Source of the DNA: Neckera pumila
Lineage: Eukaryota > Streptophyta > Bryopsida > Hypnales > Neckeraceae
Assembly: GCA_963969595.1 (NCBI GenBank)
Contig: OZ018409.1
Location: 7,640,520 to 7,704,519 of the forward strand
Reading direction: 5' to 3'
Length of the DNA: 64,000 nucleotides
The stretch's first letter is position 1. Every line of letters begins with the position of its first letter. The position numbers and the translations under genes are program-made. Positions 12,421-23,423 of this stretch are shown in pieces. Under the pieces are notes generated by a model. That model saw only the letters and a program-made list of their open reading frames with translations, had not been told where the DNA came from and ran no database searches.

Positions 12421-13117
12421 GATGGTTGAAATACTTGATCATATTTGCTTCATCAATAAGACAAGATCATTGACTTCTAAATTCTTTTGTATATACAAAT
12501 AAAAAATTTTAACTACCAAAAAAAATGTAGCGGCTAGTTTATAGTCCTTCATAGAATACTCTCGATAGATGGGTACTACAAATATATGTCTCTCTGGTTG
12601 TTCGGGATCACAAAATAGAAATGAAAGCTTCAATAATTATGCGGATTTATAAGCTAATACTACTTGTTGTGTTGGTGAGATGGGATCATTCAACTCGATT
12701 AACAAATTGCCAAGCAAATCATTTAAATATGGCATTGGTGCCACAATATGGAAATGCAAAACAAGAAACAATCAATAGCTATCGAGTATTATCAATCTGT
12801 CTATGCTTGCAATATAAAAATGCCCCAAAGGTCCAAAAGAGTCCTACTAGAGTCATTGGTGTAGGAAACTCACATTTTTTATTGCCTTGACTACCAAATG
12901 CCTCATTGTAAATGTTGATTATCCAAATGCAACAATGAACTTGACAAATTTATATTCATTAAACTTAGATTTGGATGTTACAATATTACAATTCAAATGT
13001 ATCTTTCTTACTCCAAGTCTTTGTAGATTTGATATTTGAATTAGAATTAATTAAAACAACTTCCAACATTCATTTGAAAATCATTGGCAACATTACTTTG
13101 TAATATCTCTTGGTTGT
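12421..13117. other. Intergenic DNA, collinear with 44,190-44,920
   Basis: No gene is called. In copy B a 57-codon stretch after a plausible acceptor (TTGTGTAG|GATCAC, about 44,401-44,573) is open, but the matching stretch in copy A has an in-frame stop (TTTATAAGC). It is therefore at best a decayed exon. Confidence 0.4.
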
Positions 13118-13323
13118 ATGCCACATTTAACTATTTTTGGACTATTCAATGAATTCTGGATTATATGTCAAAAGATCTCTGGATAATAACATCGGGAGAT
13201 CTCCCGATTTTTGTATAGATCTCTGGATGTTTTGCATTATCTCTTGATGACCATTTTTTTCTCTCCTGATGACCATTATTAATTCTAGACTTTCAATAGT
13301 CCAAAAATAGTTAAATATGGCAT
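13118..13323. mobile_element. Foldback MITE, 206 bp, copy-A specific
   Basis: The ends ATGCCACATTTAACTATT and the inverse of ATGCCATATTTAACTATT form inverted repeats of about 29 bp. It is flanked by TTGT on both sides (13114-13117, 13324-13327). Copy B has a single TTGT with nothing inserted (near 44,908). It contains a perfect 18-bp palindrome at 13191-13208. Superfamily unknown. Confidence 0.75.
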
Positions 13324-13327
13324 TTGT

Positions 13328-14079
13328 CTAATATGCAGTTAAAAAAATAAAACACATAAAGGCTTCATAGTTTATGTATCACTGTTTGCATTACTTGATG
13401 TTGCATTAATATAATAAAAGATGCTTGAAATGTCATTGAATAGACAAATTGTATTGCCTTGATGTTGCCCTAATATAATAAAATATGATTGAAATATTAT
13501 TGAATAGGCAAATTGTGTTGCATTTAGGAAATATTATATCAAATAAAGAGACTTTTGAATACCATAGTTCTCCAGCATCACTAATTAATGTTTGGTAGTG
13601 ATAATGACTTCTGTGATACGAGCACATTGGAAGAGATGCAAATGAACTTCAACCTAAAGTGTGTACTCAAAACAAACAAGCTAAGATGATACCAAATTTG
13701 CATTGTTGACAAACTTGTGAGATGGATGTCAAGGGCATAAGCAAGAGTCTGATTTCTATTTTTGGATTTTATATGGAAGTCACAAGTCTAGATAATGGTT
13801 TGAAATTGACTCGCATTTAGTAATTTGTATAGTTTGGCAAGTTCTAGCATCTAGTTTCTACTCCATTTGAAAACTCTTCAGAAACTAAGAAATGAGTATT
13901 GAATGGCAACTCAAAGTTCAGACTTTACAAGTGAACCATATTTTTGAATACAAAATATTATGGAAATTCTAGTAAATAACAACCTTTAGATCAAAGTTGG
14001 TTCATGCATGTTTTTAATACATTTACAAGCGTAGAGTTTGTTTTATAAGGATAGAATGTGTAGTTAACGAAATAGAACT
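13328..14079. other. AT-rich intergenic DNA
   Basis: It is collinear with copy B at 44,921-45,596. No gene or further repeat structure was recognised. Confidence 0.45.
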
Positions 14080-14083
14080 TTAA

Positions 14084-14799
14084 TCCACAAAGTTCTATGT
14101 TTTGTTTTTTTGTTTTTTTAATCAAAAACGATTTGAAATTGCCAATTGTATTGTAAAGAGTATATAAGTGTAAAAAGTTTGTTTCTTTTCCATATTTAAT
14201 TGCAAGACCTTGCACTAGACTAATATGAAAACATTTGGAAGAAATTTTAGAAATTTGCTTGAATAAATTGCAAGATGTATATTCATTTAAAATGAAGAAA
14301 CCCAATTTTTTGGCTCCTTGCTTGGCTAGATTTTCTTGCTCTCATGCTTCTTAGTTTAAAAAGATTTCCCTACTTATTTTGAATTTTGAAGTTGAAGAAT
14401 TGAATTGAGAGTTGAAGAAACAAATATCAACACACTTTTAATTTTTATTCTTAGTTAAGAGAATTGTTATGTAAACAAAGGTCCAAAAAAGTTGGAAAAA
14501 ATAAATTGTTATTAATTCTAAGATGGAATTGAAATACACTAATTCCAACAATGAGATTGTTTTGGATAGCAAACTAAATTTTTGATACCTTTTTTTTTGG
14601 AAAATTGTGGCTTATTGAGTTTAGGATAGCATAAATTTTGCTCTTGACTACCAATAGAGATAAATAATTCTATCCCTCCAAAGCTATTGTATATTCCTAT
14701 CTTCAAAAAAGTTTCATAAAATCACGTAAAAAATTAAGATCATAATAGCTTGCTGGAACCTTCAAGTATTCACTGAACAAAAATTTGGGACTTTGGAGA
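14084..14799. mobile_element. Old TTAA-family element shared by both copies
   Basis: The left junction is TTAA at 14080-14083. The right end reads GGGACTTTGGAGACTAAAG; in copy B the same position reads GGACTTTGGAGGTTAAAG, which keeps the TTAA. It is present at the same place in copy B (45601-47373), so it predates the duplication. The TTAA at 14287-14290 inside it is the empty site for the younger element at 45798-46651. Ends are degraded. Confidence 0.5.
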
Positions 14800-14803
14800 C
14801 TAA

Positions 14804-15724
14804 AGTCACACAAGCAAATTTAAAGCCATCAATAATTTGACATCTTTTTGTTTGGCTACTTTTATTATCTATGTATCAAATCTCTAGCCATCTCCCTTCA
14901 CTCAAAAACAACTATTGTCTATTATATTAGATTGATCATCTTCTTTTGCCATACTATAATTTCAGGATTTCAACTATTTTGGTACCTTTATAAATTTAGA
15001 ATATACTAAAAAAATTGATCAATTTAAAGAAATTAAATTAAAAACATACTATATCTCATAAATTCACAAATTTTTAAAATTTACAGAAATAAACAAATCA
15101 AGACTTTAAAATATTTATGTAACAAATTTACAAACTCTATAAATAAAATCCAAGTCTTAAGACAATATTTGCCATATTTATAGCTTTTGAATAGCTAAGA
15201 TTTTGACATTTTTTAACATTTCAACATTTCGATATCTTTAATCCGTTGTTGGTTTGGAGCATAGAGAAAAGTGGAGTCCTATTTCTACTTACACTATGAC
15301 ATTTTGCACTTCAATGCGCATCCATGGTGAAAATTTCAAATCTTTTACATATATTTATGGTTTGTAACGTCTTCACTAATTCTTTAAAAAAACTATGATA
15401 ACTTCAAACTTATGTATGTATATATATATATATTATGAACCATAGAAGACATGTGAAAGAATGAATGTTAAATGATTTTTAGAAAAAATTCATAAAATTT
15501 AGTTCATACATTGAAACAAAATTGACATGGTTGTTATAAAGTTAAGGATTTTGAAGTCGACTACATTGTTATAGCTACTTGTCAAGTTCATTTTGAACCC
15601 TGAAAAGATGTATATATAACTAGTTTTATGAAGTTCAGAGTCCTCTTTACATGCAACTTTATTTGAATGAAATTTTTTACACTACAATTTTTAAAGATGA
15701 AAATTTTGTTATTACAATTTTTTT
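14804..15724. other. AT-rich intergenic DNA
   Basis: It is collinear with 47,378-48,290 in copy B. No gene was found. Confidence 0.45.
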
Positions 15725-15914
15725 GAATGAAATAGCATATCTTTTATAAGTCATAAAAATTCCAATTTTTTGTGAGGATTCGGAATTACGATAAATTTTG
15801 AATTCAAAAGATATATATTATTTTTTGAATGAAATAGCATATCTTTTATAAGTCATAAGAATTCCAATTTTTTGTGAGGATTCGGAATTACAATAAATTT
15901 TGAATTCAAAAGAT
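15725..15914. repeat. 102-bp tandem duplication, copy A only
   Basis: Units 15725-15826 and 15827-15914 are nearly identical, both beginning GAATGAAATAGCATATC. Copy B has a single, more diverged unit near 48,300, so the duplication is recent. Confidence 0.75.
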
Positions 15915-15930
15915 CAATACCTTAAATGAG

Positions 15931-15999
15931 TTTGTTTGTTTGTTTGTTTGTTTGTTTGTTTGTTTGTTTGTTTTGTTTGTTTTGTTTTGTTTTGTTTGT
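15931..15999. repeat. (TTTG)n microsatellite
   Basis: About 69 bp of TTTG grading into TTTTG. It is the A-rich tail (on the minus strand) of the insertion 15931-16285. Confidence 0.9.
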
Positions 16000-16285
16000 A
16001 GCGTGGACAACTTCCTGACCGTGCATCCCCCGGCCGCGTGCTTGGTACCGTCGGAAAGCTCTCGCCGAGGAGGGGTGCACCGGTTTGGTTTTGTGGCGTT
16101 TGGAGCGGTGGTGCAAAAGTTATTGAATTTCAAAGTATTTATTGAATAAAAAATTAGAAAATTACTTTTACTTTGATTTTGGTGGTGTTCTTGCTACTGG
16201 GAGTAGAATTGGAAGTAGAACCAGGAGTGGAACCGGGAGTAGATGAAAATTGGGCCAACGGCACAGGGTCACACTAGTATATATT
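15931..16285 (-). mobile_element. Retroposon-like insertion with (AAAC)n tail, copy A only
   Basis: It is absent from copy B, where 48,375-48,395 runs straight through. Read on the minus strand it has a GC-rich body (containing CCAAACGCCACAAAACC and CTCCTCGGCGAGAGC) and ends in AAACAAAAC followed by (AAAC)n. Diverged relatives with similar A-rich tails are at 39,440-39,605 and 32,810-32,975. The tail suggests a SINE or a LINE 3' end. No pol III box or protein was established. The target duplication is unclear. Confidence 0.55.
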
Positions 16286-17944
16286 ATATCAAATAGGAAA
16301 AATAATAATAAATTTCAAATTTCTCTATAGATTGTACACCATAGTGTAGAACATTGTAGGACAAATCAATTTGCAGAGTTACTATTTTATAATTGGAATC
16401 AATATACCATAGTTGTAGGCTCAAAGTTCAAGTTTGAATTTTAAAATGTAAATTTTAGAAGTTCTTTTAGGAATAACTAGACTTGATAAACTTTGTTTCA
16501 TTAATAGTCTCAAATTTTACAAAATTTTGTTTTTATGGCTAAAATGTAGATAAATAGAAAGTAGCAAAAATTGTCAAAAGTACAATACCAACTAATCCAT
16601 AGATTTGCCATTTTCTTATATAGAAGCCAAACAAATATCAAAAGCATCTTGACACATTTTAATGAATTTTTGTCATGAAGACCTCCCCTTAAAAAGAAAT
16701 TGGATAAAAAACTATTTATTTCCATCCTTCAGGCCTCTCTAAAATAACCCAAAAAACACAATGTCATCTCAAGAGCTTTAGTGTAATCATCTACTTTTCT
16801 TCCAACGAGCATTGCATGATTTTACATCTAAAGTCCCATTGCTCCCTGAGGGGACAAAATGGATTTCAAGTAGGCACGTACGGTCTCAATTTCATTGTGA
16901 TTTTCTAAAACCCTTTTTTTGAAGATAGAAAATACATTAGCTTTTGGAGAGTATAATTTTCATTTCAATTAATAATTAGAAGAAGAATGATGCTTCGAAT
17001 CCATTTTTTTGCCAAGCACTAATTGAAATGAAATTTATACTTCCGGCCCAAAGCTAGTCAAGCAAGGTGACAAAAAGCTTTTTCTTTGAAGCACCATGCC
17101 TTACTAATGTTTTCTCCTAAGCACTAATTGAAAATTGGCTAGTGAAAAAGTTACGCCCTAAATGGCATTTATTAGGTGGCACCAAAAAAATCATCAAAAA
17201 TCAAAATTCCAATTTTGTACCTCACAAAAAGCATTTTTTTCCATCAAAAGATTTGGTTCATTCTCTTTGGACTAGTGATGAAGAAGTTATGGACAATCTT
17301 GTCTCTAGGACAATTGAAGCATCTTCTTCAAACACTAGTGTTAAAGTTCTATCATTGAAGTATTGTTGATTTTTATATGGAGGATCTTAAAATTAATTTA
17401 TTGAAAGGCTAATGCCTTAGATCACCGTGTAGTACATTTTTGGAGACTTGTTGCCCCCTTACTGTTGATCTAAGTTTTAGGTATGAAAACAATTTCTTTT
17501 GAATTTATCATAATTAGTTTCTACTACTCAATTTGAAATTGTACAAGTCTCTCAAAATTAGATATTTTGTTGCCATTTGAATTGTGGACCAATAGCCAAC
17601 ATTTTGTAAGTTTTATGAGTATAGAATGATAGTGGAAATTGTTTATTCTGCAATGTTCTAATGATGCTACAATATCCATTTAGAAAAAAATTCCGGTATT
17701 TTAGACATATTTTATATGTGATGAATTTCTTCTCTTTTTCTTCAAGAAGTCACAATGATTTCAACTCCACCAACAAACTCTAAGGTTTCTTACGATTTAT
17801 GAAAGACAAGTGATTTCATTTCTAAAAATAAAGCTACAAAATAGAACAAAGTAAAAAGTGGTGAAGTGTATAATGGAACATGGAGAGATAGTAACTTATT
17901 CCTATAGCCTAGGCTTATCACCATAGAAATCATTAGGAAATTTT
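16286..17944. other. Intergenic DNA collinear with 48,390-49,965
   Basis: No gene was found. Positions 16,830-17,350 resemble the end of an old TTAA-family element (AAAGTCCCATTG..., AGAAGTTATGGACAATCTTG) that is present in both copies. The 17,710-17,890 stretch belongs to a diverged dispersed repeat also seen near 22,470, 33,820, 49,745 and 58,800. Confidence 0.45.
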
Positions 17945-18184
17945 CAGCCTTCAACAAGGCCGCTAGCCTTGCACCCCTATGGTGCAATTAGGGAAAAAAA
18001 TAAAAAAATAAAAAAATTGAAAATATGAAATGTGACGTAGTCACATTGTGACCACGTTAGTGTCAGCTCCACATCAGATTGAATTTTTTTTTATATTTTT
18101 TTTTTTTATGTTTTTCAAATTTTTTTTCCTGTAATTGCACCCCGCGGGGGCTAAAAATCAAGCACTTGCAGTCTTATTGAGGCC
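17945..18184. mobile_element. MITE with 9-bp target duplication, copy A only
   Basis: It is flanked by GGAAATTTT at 17936-17944 and 18185-18193. The ends GCCTTCAACAAGGCCGC and the inverse of GCCTCAATAAGACTGC form imperfect inverted repeats. A second inner inverted pair is GGTGCAATTAGGGAAAAA and its counterpart. Copy B lacks the insert at 49,965. A 9-bp TSD is typical of Mutator-like elements. No coding capacity. Confidence 0.7.
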
Positions 18185-18195
18185 GGAAATTTTTT

Positions 18196-19051
18196 GGTAC
18201 CATGTGAATCATTTGCTTAAAAAAAAAAATCCAAAAGCACTTATTGGAGGTCAAACTATTGTGCAATCTTCCCCTTGTCATACAGATGATCATGTGTGTC
18301 TTATCTAGAAGGATTCTTTGTCATCCATTGAATACTCTGTGTCCGCAGCAACGTTATAGTGTTAAAAGTGAGGTAACAATTGGCAAAAAAACATTTCATG
18401 AAAGTTTTTAAGCATGCATTTGAATCTCCAAAGGTGCACAAATTTTATGCATGAACAAAATTCCATATGGATTTCAACCTTGTTTCATCATTTGTATATA
18501 GTAGGATACAAGTGAAAATGGTGTTTTACAATCCTAGGGAATCAAAATCCAAGATTACTCATTAAAGGTCAAACTATTGTGCAATCCTCTCTCTATTATA
18601 CAAAATTCTAAATATGATCATATATGTCTTATCTAAAAGGAATCTTTGTCATCCATTGAATATTTTGTGTCTATAATAAAAAATTTATTGTAACTTTGTC
18701 ATTCGTGTACAATAGGGTATAAGTGAAAATGACATTTTTGCTGCCAACTTTGACATTTTTGTGAGGGCTGAAATTTTCTTTTTTCATAAGTTTTTTATGG
18801 CATGAGATCATTACTACGTTGGTAACATGTTTGCCAAATTTCAAAAGGTCAAAAGATTCACACAGATAAAGAGATTCTAATTCTACCCACATGTGTAGTT
18901 GTTAGAGACAATTTCAATACTGCCAACTTTGACACTATCCCAACGGCTAGAAAATTGTTAATTTACCATGAAATTTTGGCATGACACCATCTCATAAGAT
19001 TCACACAATTGAAAACATTGTGAACCAACCAATATGTATGTCTTCCATGAG
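18196..19051. other. GAUT1 downstream-flank copies and duplication junction
   Basis: 18196-18515 matches 49966-50300, the sequence just 3' of GAUT1. A second partial copy is at 18545-18720 and a third at 19725-19915. The rest, to 19051, is AT-rich without recognised features. The junction to the PAD1 promoter copy falls at 19051/19052. Confidence 0.6.
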
Positions 19052-19290
19052 GCGCCATTTCTCTGTACAACAGGGTTGTTAAGATTAGGAGATTCCAGCA
19101 GATCATGGCATGAATCCCATCTCTAACTTGATTTGGAACCCTAAGATGGTGAAATTAAACAGCAAAGGGAAGCGCTGCACCTGGAAGGAAGATGGGAAGC
19201 GAGTGGGCGATGTTTCACAAGGTCAGGAGGCCAGAAACTCACAGAAGTGCTCGAGGAATTCCGGCAAGTGTGCCTCACCTCTTCCATGGC
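19052..19290 (-). repeat. Duplicated PAD1 start codon and promoter fragment
   Basis: It matches 336-570. The minus strand starts with the first two PAD1 codons and then diverges abruptly, so it carries promoter but no gene. It marks the start of copy B. Any transcription from it would run leftward into the GAUT1-flank copy. Confidence 0.8.
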
Positions 19291-19377
19291 CAAAAAAGAG
19301 TAATCTCAAGAGAGAGATTTCATTTATTAAGAAAGGAAAAATATCTCACTATATGCTCCCTTAATCCTTAAAAGGAT

Positions 19378-19724
19378 GGACTAAGGTAACAGGTCCAGAA
19401 ACCGCCCATTTAAGAGCTGAAAGTGAATTTTGGGGAGGTGAAACGTCTTGAAATATTTTTCAGTAAACTTTCCTTGAAAGATAAGAGGAACTGGCATCTA
19501 ATCCAAGTGGTTTCATATTTTTGGGAGCTTTCTGGAATTAGTTATGAAATTTTGATGTTGAAGTGGCATAGGGCTCTAAAATCGCCCACCCCCTAAAATG
19601 TACAGTGTTTGTACATTGCTTAAGGCTATGAAAAAGCAATATGTACAAGCACTGCACATTTGAGTAGGGTGGGCGATTTTAGAGCCTGTACAATTTCAAA
19701 ATTGAACCGGTTACCTTAGTGTCC
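19378..19724. mobile_element. TIR element with long internal hairpin, copy B only
   Basis: The ends GGACTAAGGTAAC and GTTACCTTAGTGTCC are inverted. Inside, 19572-19686 forms a hairpin with arms of about 50 bp; the outer 20 bp (GGCTCTAAAATCGCCCACCC) pair perfectly. The matching place in copy A (about 1,470) has no such sequence. TSD not resolved. Confidence 0.6.
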
Positions 19725-20475
19725 ATGGAAATCATCTCTTTGGTTACTGTGTGAATCATTGGCTTAAAAAATTGCAAAAGCACTCATTGGAAGTCAAACT
19801 ACTGTAGAAGACCTTCCTTTTTTACAACAAAATTCCATTGATAAATAGTTGCACTTCTGTTCATCCATCAGACAAAAAATATCCACGGCAATGTTTAAGG
19901 GTTAAAAACAATACATCTTTTTTTGAGTGAAAACTCATTGAGATTGAGTCCCTGTGGTTTGGATGCTTGGACACATGTCTATTTTGACTCCTTTCCTAGT
20001 TTTGGTACCTTATGAGCTTGTAGTTTTTTTAATCATTTATTTTTGCTAAAGCAAAATGTGGTTTTCACTAGTAAAAAGGATGAAGTTATTTACATCCTTG
20101 GGCATAGTTGAAATATGCAAAATATGAATGAAATTCATCCATTCATTCAAAGATATGTACATTCATCCCAAAAATATCATTCCAAGGTGTTGTAGTTATT
20201 CACTAATTTCATCCACAAAGAAAGAAGAAGAATTTTCCCACTAAACATTTAAATTGATTTTGATCAAAATTTTGTTGAAAAATACATATAGCCTAATAGG
20301 CTTCTTGTTTTGTTATGAATTTTAGTTGTTGAACAATTTTGGAACCTTAAAATACTCAAGTTCAAGAAAATACAAATCTCTTGATTTATATAAACTATTG
20401 GGCAACTGCAAGAAACACTCATACATCCTTTGCAAAAAAGTGTCCCACAATTTGGTAAAGGCGCCTATCTATTAA
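19725..20475. other. Intergenic DNA
   Basis: 19725-19915 is another copy of the GAUT1 downstream-flank repeat. 19,940-20,440 matches 1500-2000 in copy A. No gene was found. Confidence 0.5.
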
Positions 20476-20479
20476 TTAA

Positions 20480-21391
20480 CCCCTAAAAGCCCATTGTCCT
20501 TGCCATTGTCCTTTCGGAGGACAAATGGGATTTTGGACAGGTACCTACGAGCTGAATTTTTGTCGTGATTTTCCGAAACTTTTTTGGAGATAGAAAAAAT
20601 AAGAAGCTTTGTGGGAATATAATTTTTCTCAATTGGTGCCCAAGAAAAAAAGTTATGCCCAAATAAGCTCAAAACAAGGGACGGGGGGCAGCAAATAAAA
20701 AATTTAATTTAATTTAATTTTTTTTCCTTATATACTATATTCTTGTCTATTGGAAAAGCTTTGACTCATTTCATTTGGATTTGTTTTGAGAAAGTTATGG
20801 ACAATCTTGTTTTTCAAGCACTTAAAGCATTTTCCTTGAAAAAATAACTTGTAGGATGCATTTTTGAATGCAATTTTTACAATTTTTAAGAAAAAGAAGT
20901 TCCACAAGGTTTAGTTTTCTTGCTAGAACAACCTCATTGTTGGGATTAGTGCTTTTTAATTCCAAATAAAAGATATTAGTATTTTAGATTTTCCTTCTAT
21001 CTTGTACCTACTTCTACTTAATAATCTTTAAATAATGAAAATTAAGTTTTATTGGATTTTTTTTTCCCCTAGATTTTCAACTCAACTCTCCACTATAAAG
21101 ATTTAAAGCTCAAAACTCTGTAGTGCAAAAAATTTAAGTTAAAAATGTTCAAAGTCAAAAAATCTAGTCCCGCCATGTGCTGAAAAACTTGTTTTTTCCA
21201 CTTTAAATGCAGATATCTTGCAATCTAGCGGTCAAAAATTCTGAAATTTTTTCTACACATTCTCATACTAGTTAGGTGTAAGATCCTGTGGTTAGATGTG
21301 CAAAAAAAAATTTCAATTTTTTAACTCTTTGCTATAGAAATGGCAGTTTTGGGTGTTTTTTGACAGAAAAAAGATCTTGGGTCTTTAGGAG
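20480..21391. mobile_element. TTAA-family element (subfamily I, inverse orientation)
   Basis: The left TTAA is at 20476-20479, followed by CCCCTAAAAGCCCA. The right end CTTGGGTCTTTAGGAG is followed by ATAA, a mutated TTAA. The whole sequence is the reverse complement of the 36537-37459 element, with moderate divergence. Non-coding. Confidence 0.7.
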
Positions 21392-21572
21392 ATAACAAAC
21401 CTAACCACAATGCCATGTGTCATCACCATGTGCCTAGAGAAAGTATTAATAGGTACATTCAAACAAACAAAACAATTTTTTTGTTGCCTGCTGGGCGCCA
21501 ACCATTCAATATATGATACTGTAATTAGATTTATAATGTTTAATCTTGTACCATTGCTATGGATACTAAGTG

Positions 21573-21986
21573 TAAGGTAGGATGCTCTAAAAGCAATCAT
21601 TTAAGGCTGGTCCGCCTTTTTCGTAGGTTTGCATGATTAGAAATATTTTTCACTCATTTTTTCAGAGAAAGAAAAATGGATGAAGAATGTAACCCAAGTG
21701 GTTTCATATTTTTTGAAGCATTTTTGAATTAGTTATGAATTTTCTAAGATTGTTGTTGTAGGTACCTATTTGTGACCCTAGGTCTTCCAAAATGCGTCCA
21801 CTTACAACTTCTAAAGTGATTTGAGGAAATCAAGGCCAATGACTGGCTCTTGCAATAAAAAATACTTTTTGGGGGGGGTCAATCAATGACTAAAGTGGTC
21901 CATTTAAAGACCAACTCATATCTATTTAGTACCATTTTGTAGGAGCGGTTTGAAGAAGCCAGTTGCTTTTAGAGCATCCTACCTTA
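21573..21986. mobile_element. MITE-like sequence with 24-bp perfect TIRs
   Basis: TAAGGTAGGATGCTCTAAAA at the left is repeated in perfect inverse at the right end (21963-21986). The length is about 414 bp. The two short frames that begin in the TIRs (both with AFRASYLT) are products of the inverted repeat, not genes. No clear TSD. Confidence 0.6.
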
Positions 21987-23419
21987 CTATGGATGACTTT
22001 GACTTAGATTGGACAATAGAAAGAATGCTTATTTATTCATTTGGAGGTTACTTGAGTATGTTTTTAGTGAATAGTATTGCGAAGTCCCCCATTATGATTT
22101 TATTGACTTTTTTGAAGAAGAAGGTGTTTAATCCACGGATCACCCTTGTGGTGTATTTGGAGCATTTCTTGTTATTTACTCTTGATGCAAATTTTAGCTA
22201 TAAAAGTAGCATTTTTTGAATTTTTTGTTCAACTAATGAAATAATGATTATCCCCTGCACTTTCTATACTAATTGGATACTTGAAAATATCTTAAATTTC
22301 AATATTTTATAGCACTATGAATTGTACGCATACAACCATGGTTTGCTAATTTTTTAATTATAAAATTATACAATAGCTTTGATTCATACCATGATGTTAT
22401 ACACTATATCACACATTTGTAGTGAGAATTTCATATTACTTGAGTAAATTTTATATTTGATAAGAATTTTCTTCACTTTTTTCTTTATAAATTCATAGTA
22501 ATTTCAATTTTTTTCAATAAAGATTGAAAATTTCACAACTTCTAGCAGATATGTGATTTCATCTTTCAAAAATAAATACAAAATTCTTCATTCATATCTA
22601 GTTGAAATAAAATAGAAAATAAAATAATAGACAATGAGGCTAGAATTCAATGGGCATGGGCATGTCCTTATAGAGTTAACTCAACTATAATGCCAATTTG
22701 ATTTTCAAGGCAAATGTGTCACCATTTTGTTGAATAGTCAAAATAGCATTAGAACCCCTAAAAGCCCAACATGTTTAGAAGCCCAAAACTGCTTCAAAAT
22801 ACTTGTCTCTAAAACAAGGTCAAAATCTTTATCAATAATTCTTTTTTTAACAAGTTCAATCACAGAATTCTTTGGATAACTTGCTTAAGTATATTGTTCC
22901 AAAATTTTAGAATGAATATCTCCACCAATTGCAAGTCCAATGTGCCTAAACTTTTAAATGTAGGCTTTTCTAGCCCTTCTAGAAGGTGAAGTTTTGACTT
23001 TCAAAATTTTAAGGAAAAACCACGTATATCTTTTAACTTGTGCATTTTAGTCGATATGTTGGAAAAAGGTTGAAGCACATGTAAATTTTTTTAACAAAAC
23101 AAGCTTTCATATTCATTATAAAAAAATTATAAATTGGAAGGTGTTATTAAATGAAAGATAAAACTAATATGCTAATAACTTTTGGAAGAATTTGAAATTT
23201 TTTAATTACAATGGTGAAAATGTTCTTGAAAAAAACAAATATCCTTTATTTTTATTTTTATTTAAAATTTTTCAAAACTGAGAGAAAAAGACAATTTTAT
23301 ATGGTTTTTTCTACCTTCATTGCCCACAAAATAAAACTCACTTAAGAGCCACACATGAGACCCACTAAAGATCCTTGACAAACATAACTAATCCATCCAA
23401 TGTAGTAAGTCAATACTTG
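21987..23419. other. Intergenic DNA with no gene
   Basis: AT-rich. 22,470-22,650 is a copy of the dispersed repeat also at 17,710, 33,820, 49,745 and 58,800. 23,340-23,419 matches copy A 4,420-4,486. Confidence 0.45.
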
Positions 23420-23423
23420 TTAA

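Larger units (their letters stand above)
336..18515. repeat. Copy A of a large tandem segmental duplication
   Basis: Collinear similarity to copy B was read by eye. Matching pairs (A to B) are 336-570 to 19052-19290, 1500-2000 to 19940-20440, 4415-5060 to 23340-24784 plus 34655-34860, 5060-5980 to 34860-35645, 5984-8850 to 37464-39720, 8850-12400 to 39720-43580, 12410-14287 to 44190-45793, 14290-15910 to 46656-48375, 16290-17935 to 48390-49965, and 18196-18515 to 49966-50300. Between 2,000 and 4,400 the copies could not be aligned. Copy A carries few of the TTAA elements seen in B, so it preserves several empty sites. Confidence 0.85.

Noticed and set aside
12621..12890. 89-codon plus-strand frame collinear with 44364-44573
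   Set aside because: The two copies are open in different frames, so no common protein is supported.
15931..15999. Possible CRISPR-like or satellite array
   Set aside because: Simple (TTTG)n tail of a retroposon; no spacers.
21385..22219. Two frames both containing AFRASYLT, suggestive of a repeated protein
   Set aside because: The shared peptide is the translation of the 24-bp terminal inverted repeats at 21573 and 21986.
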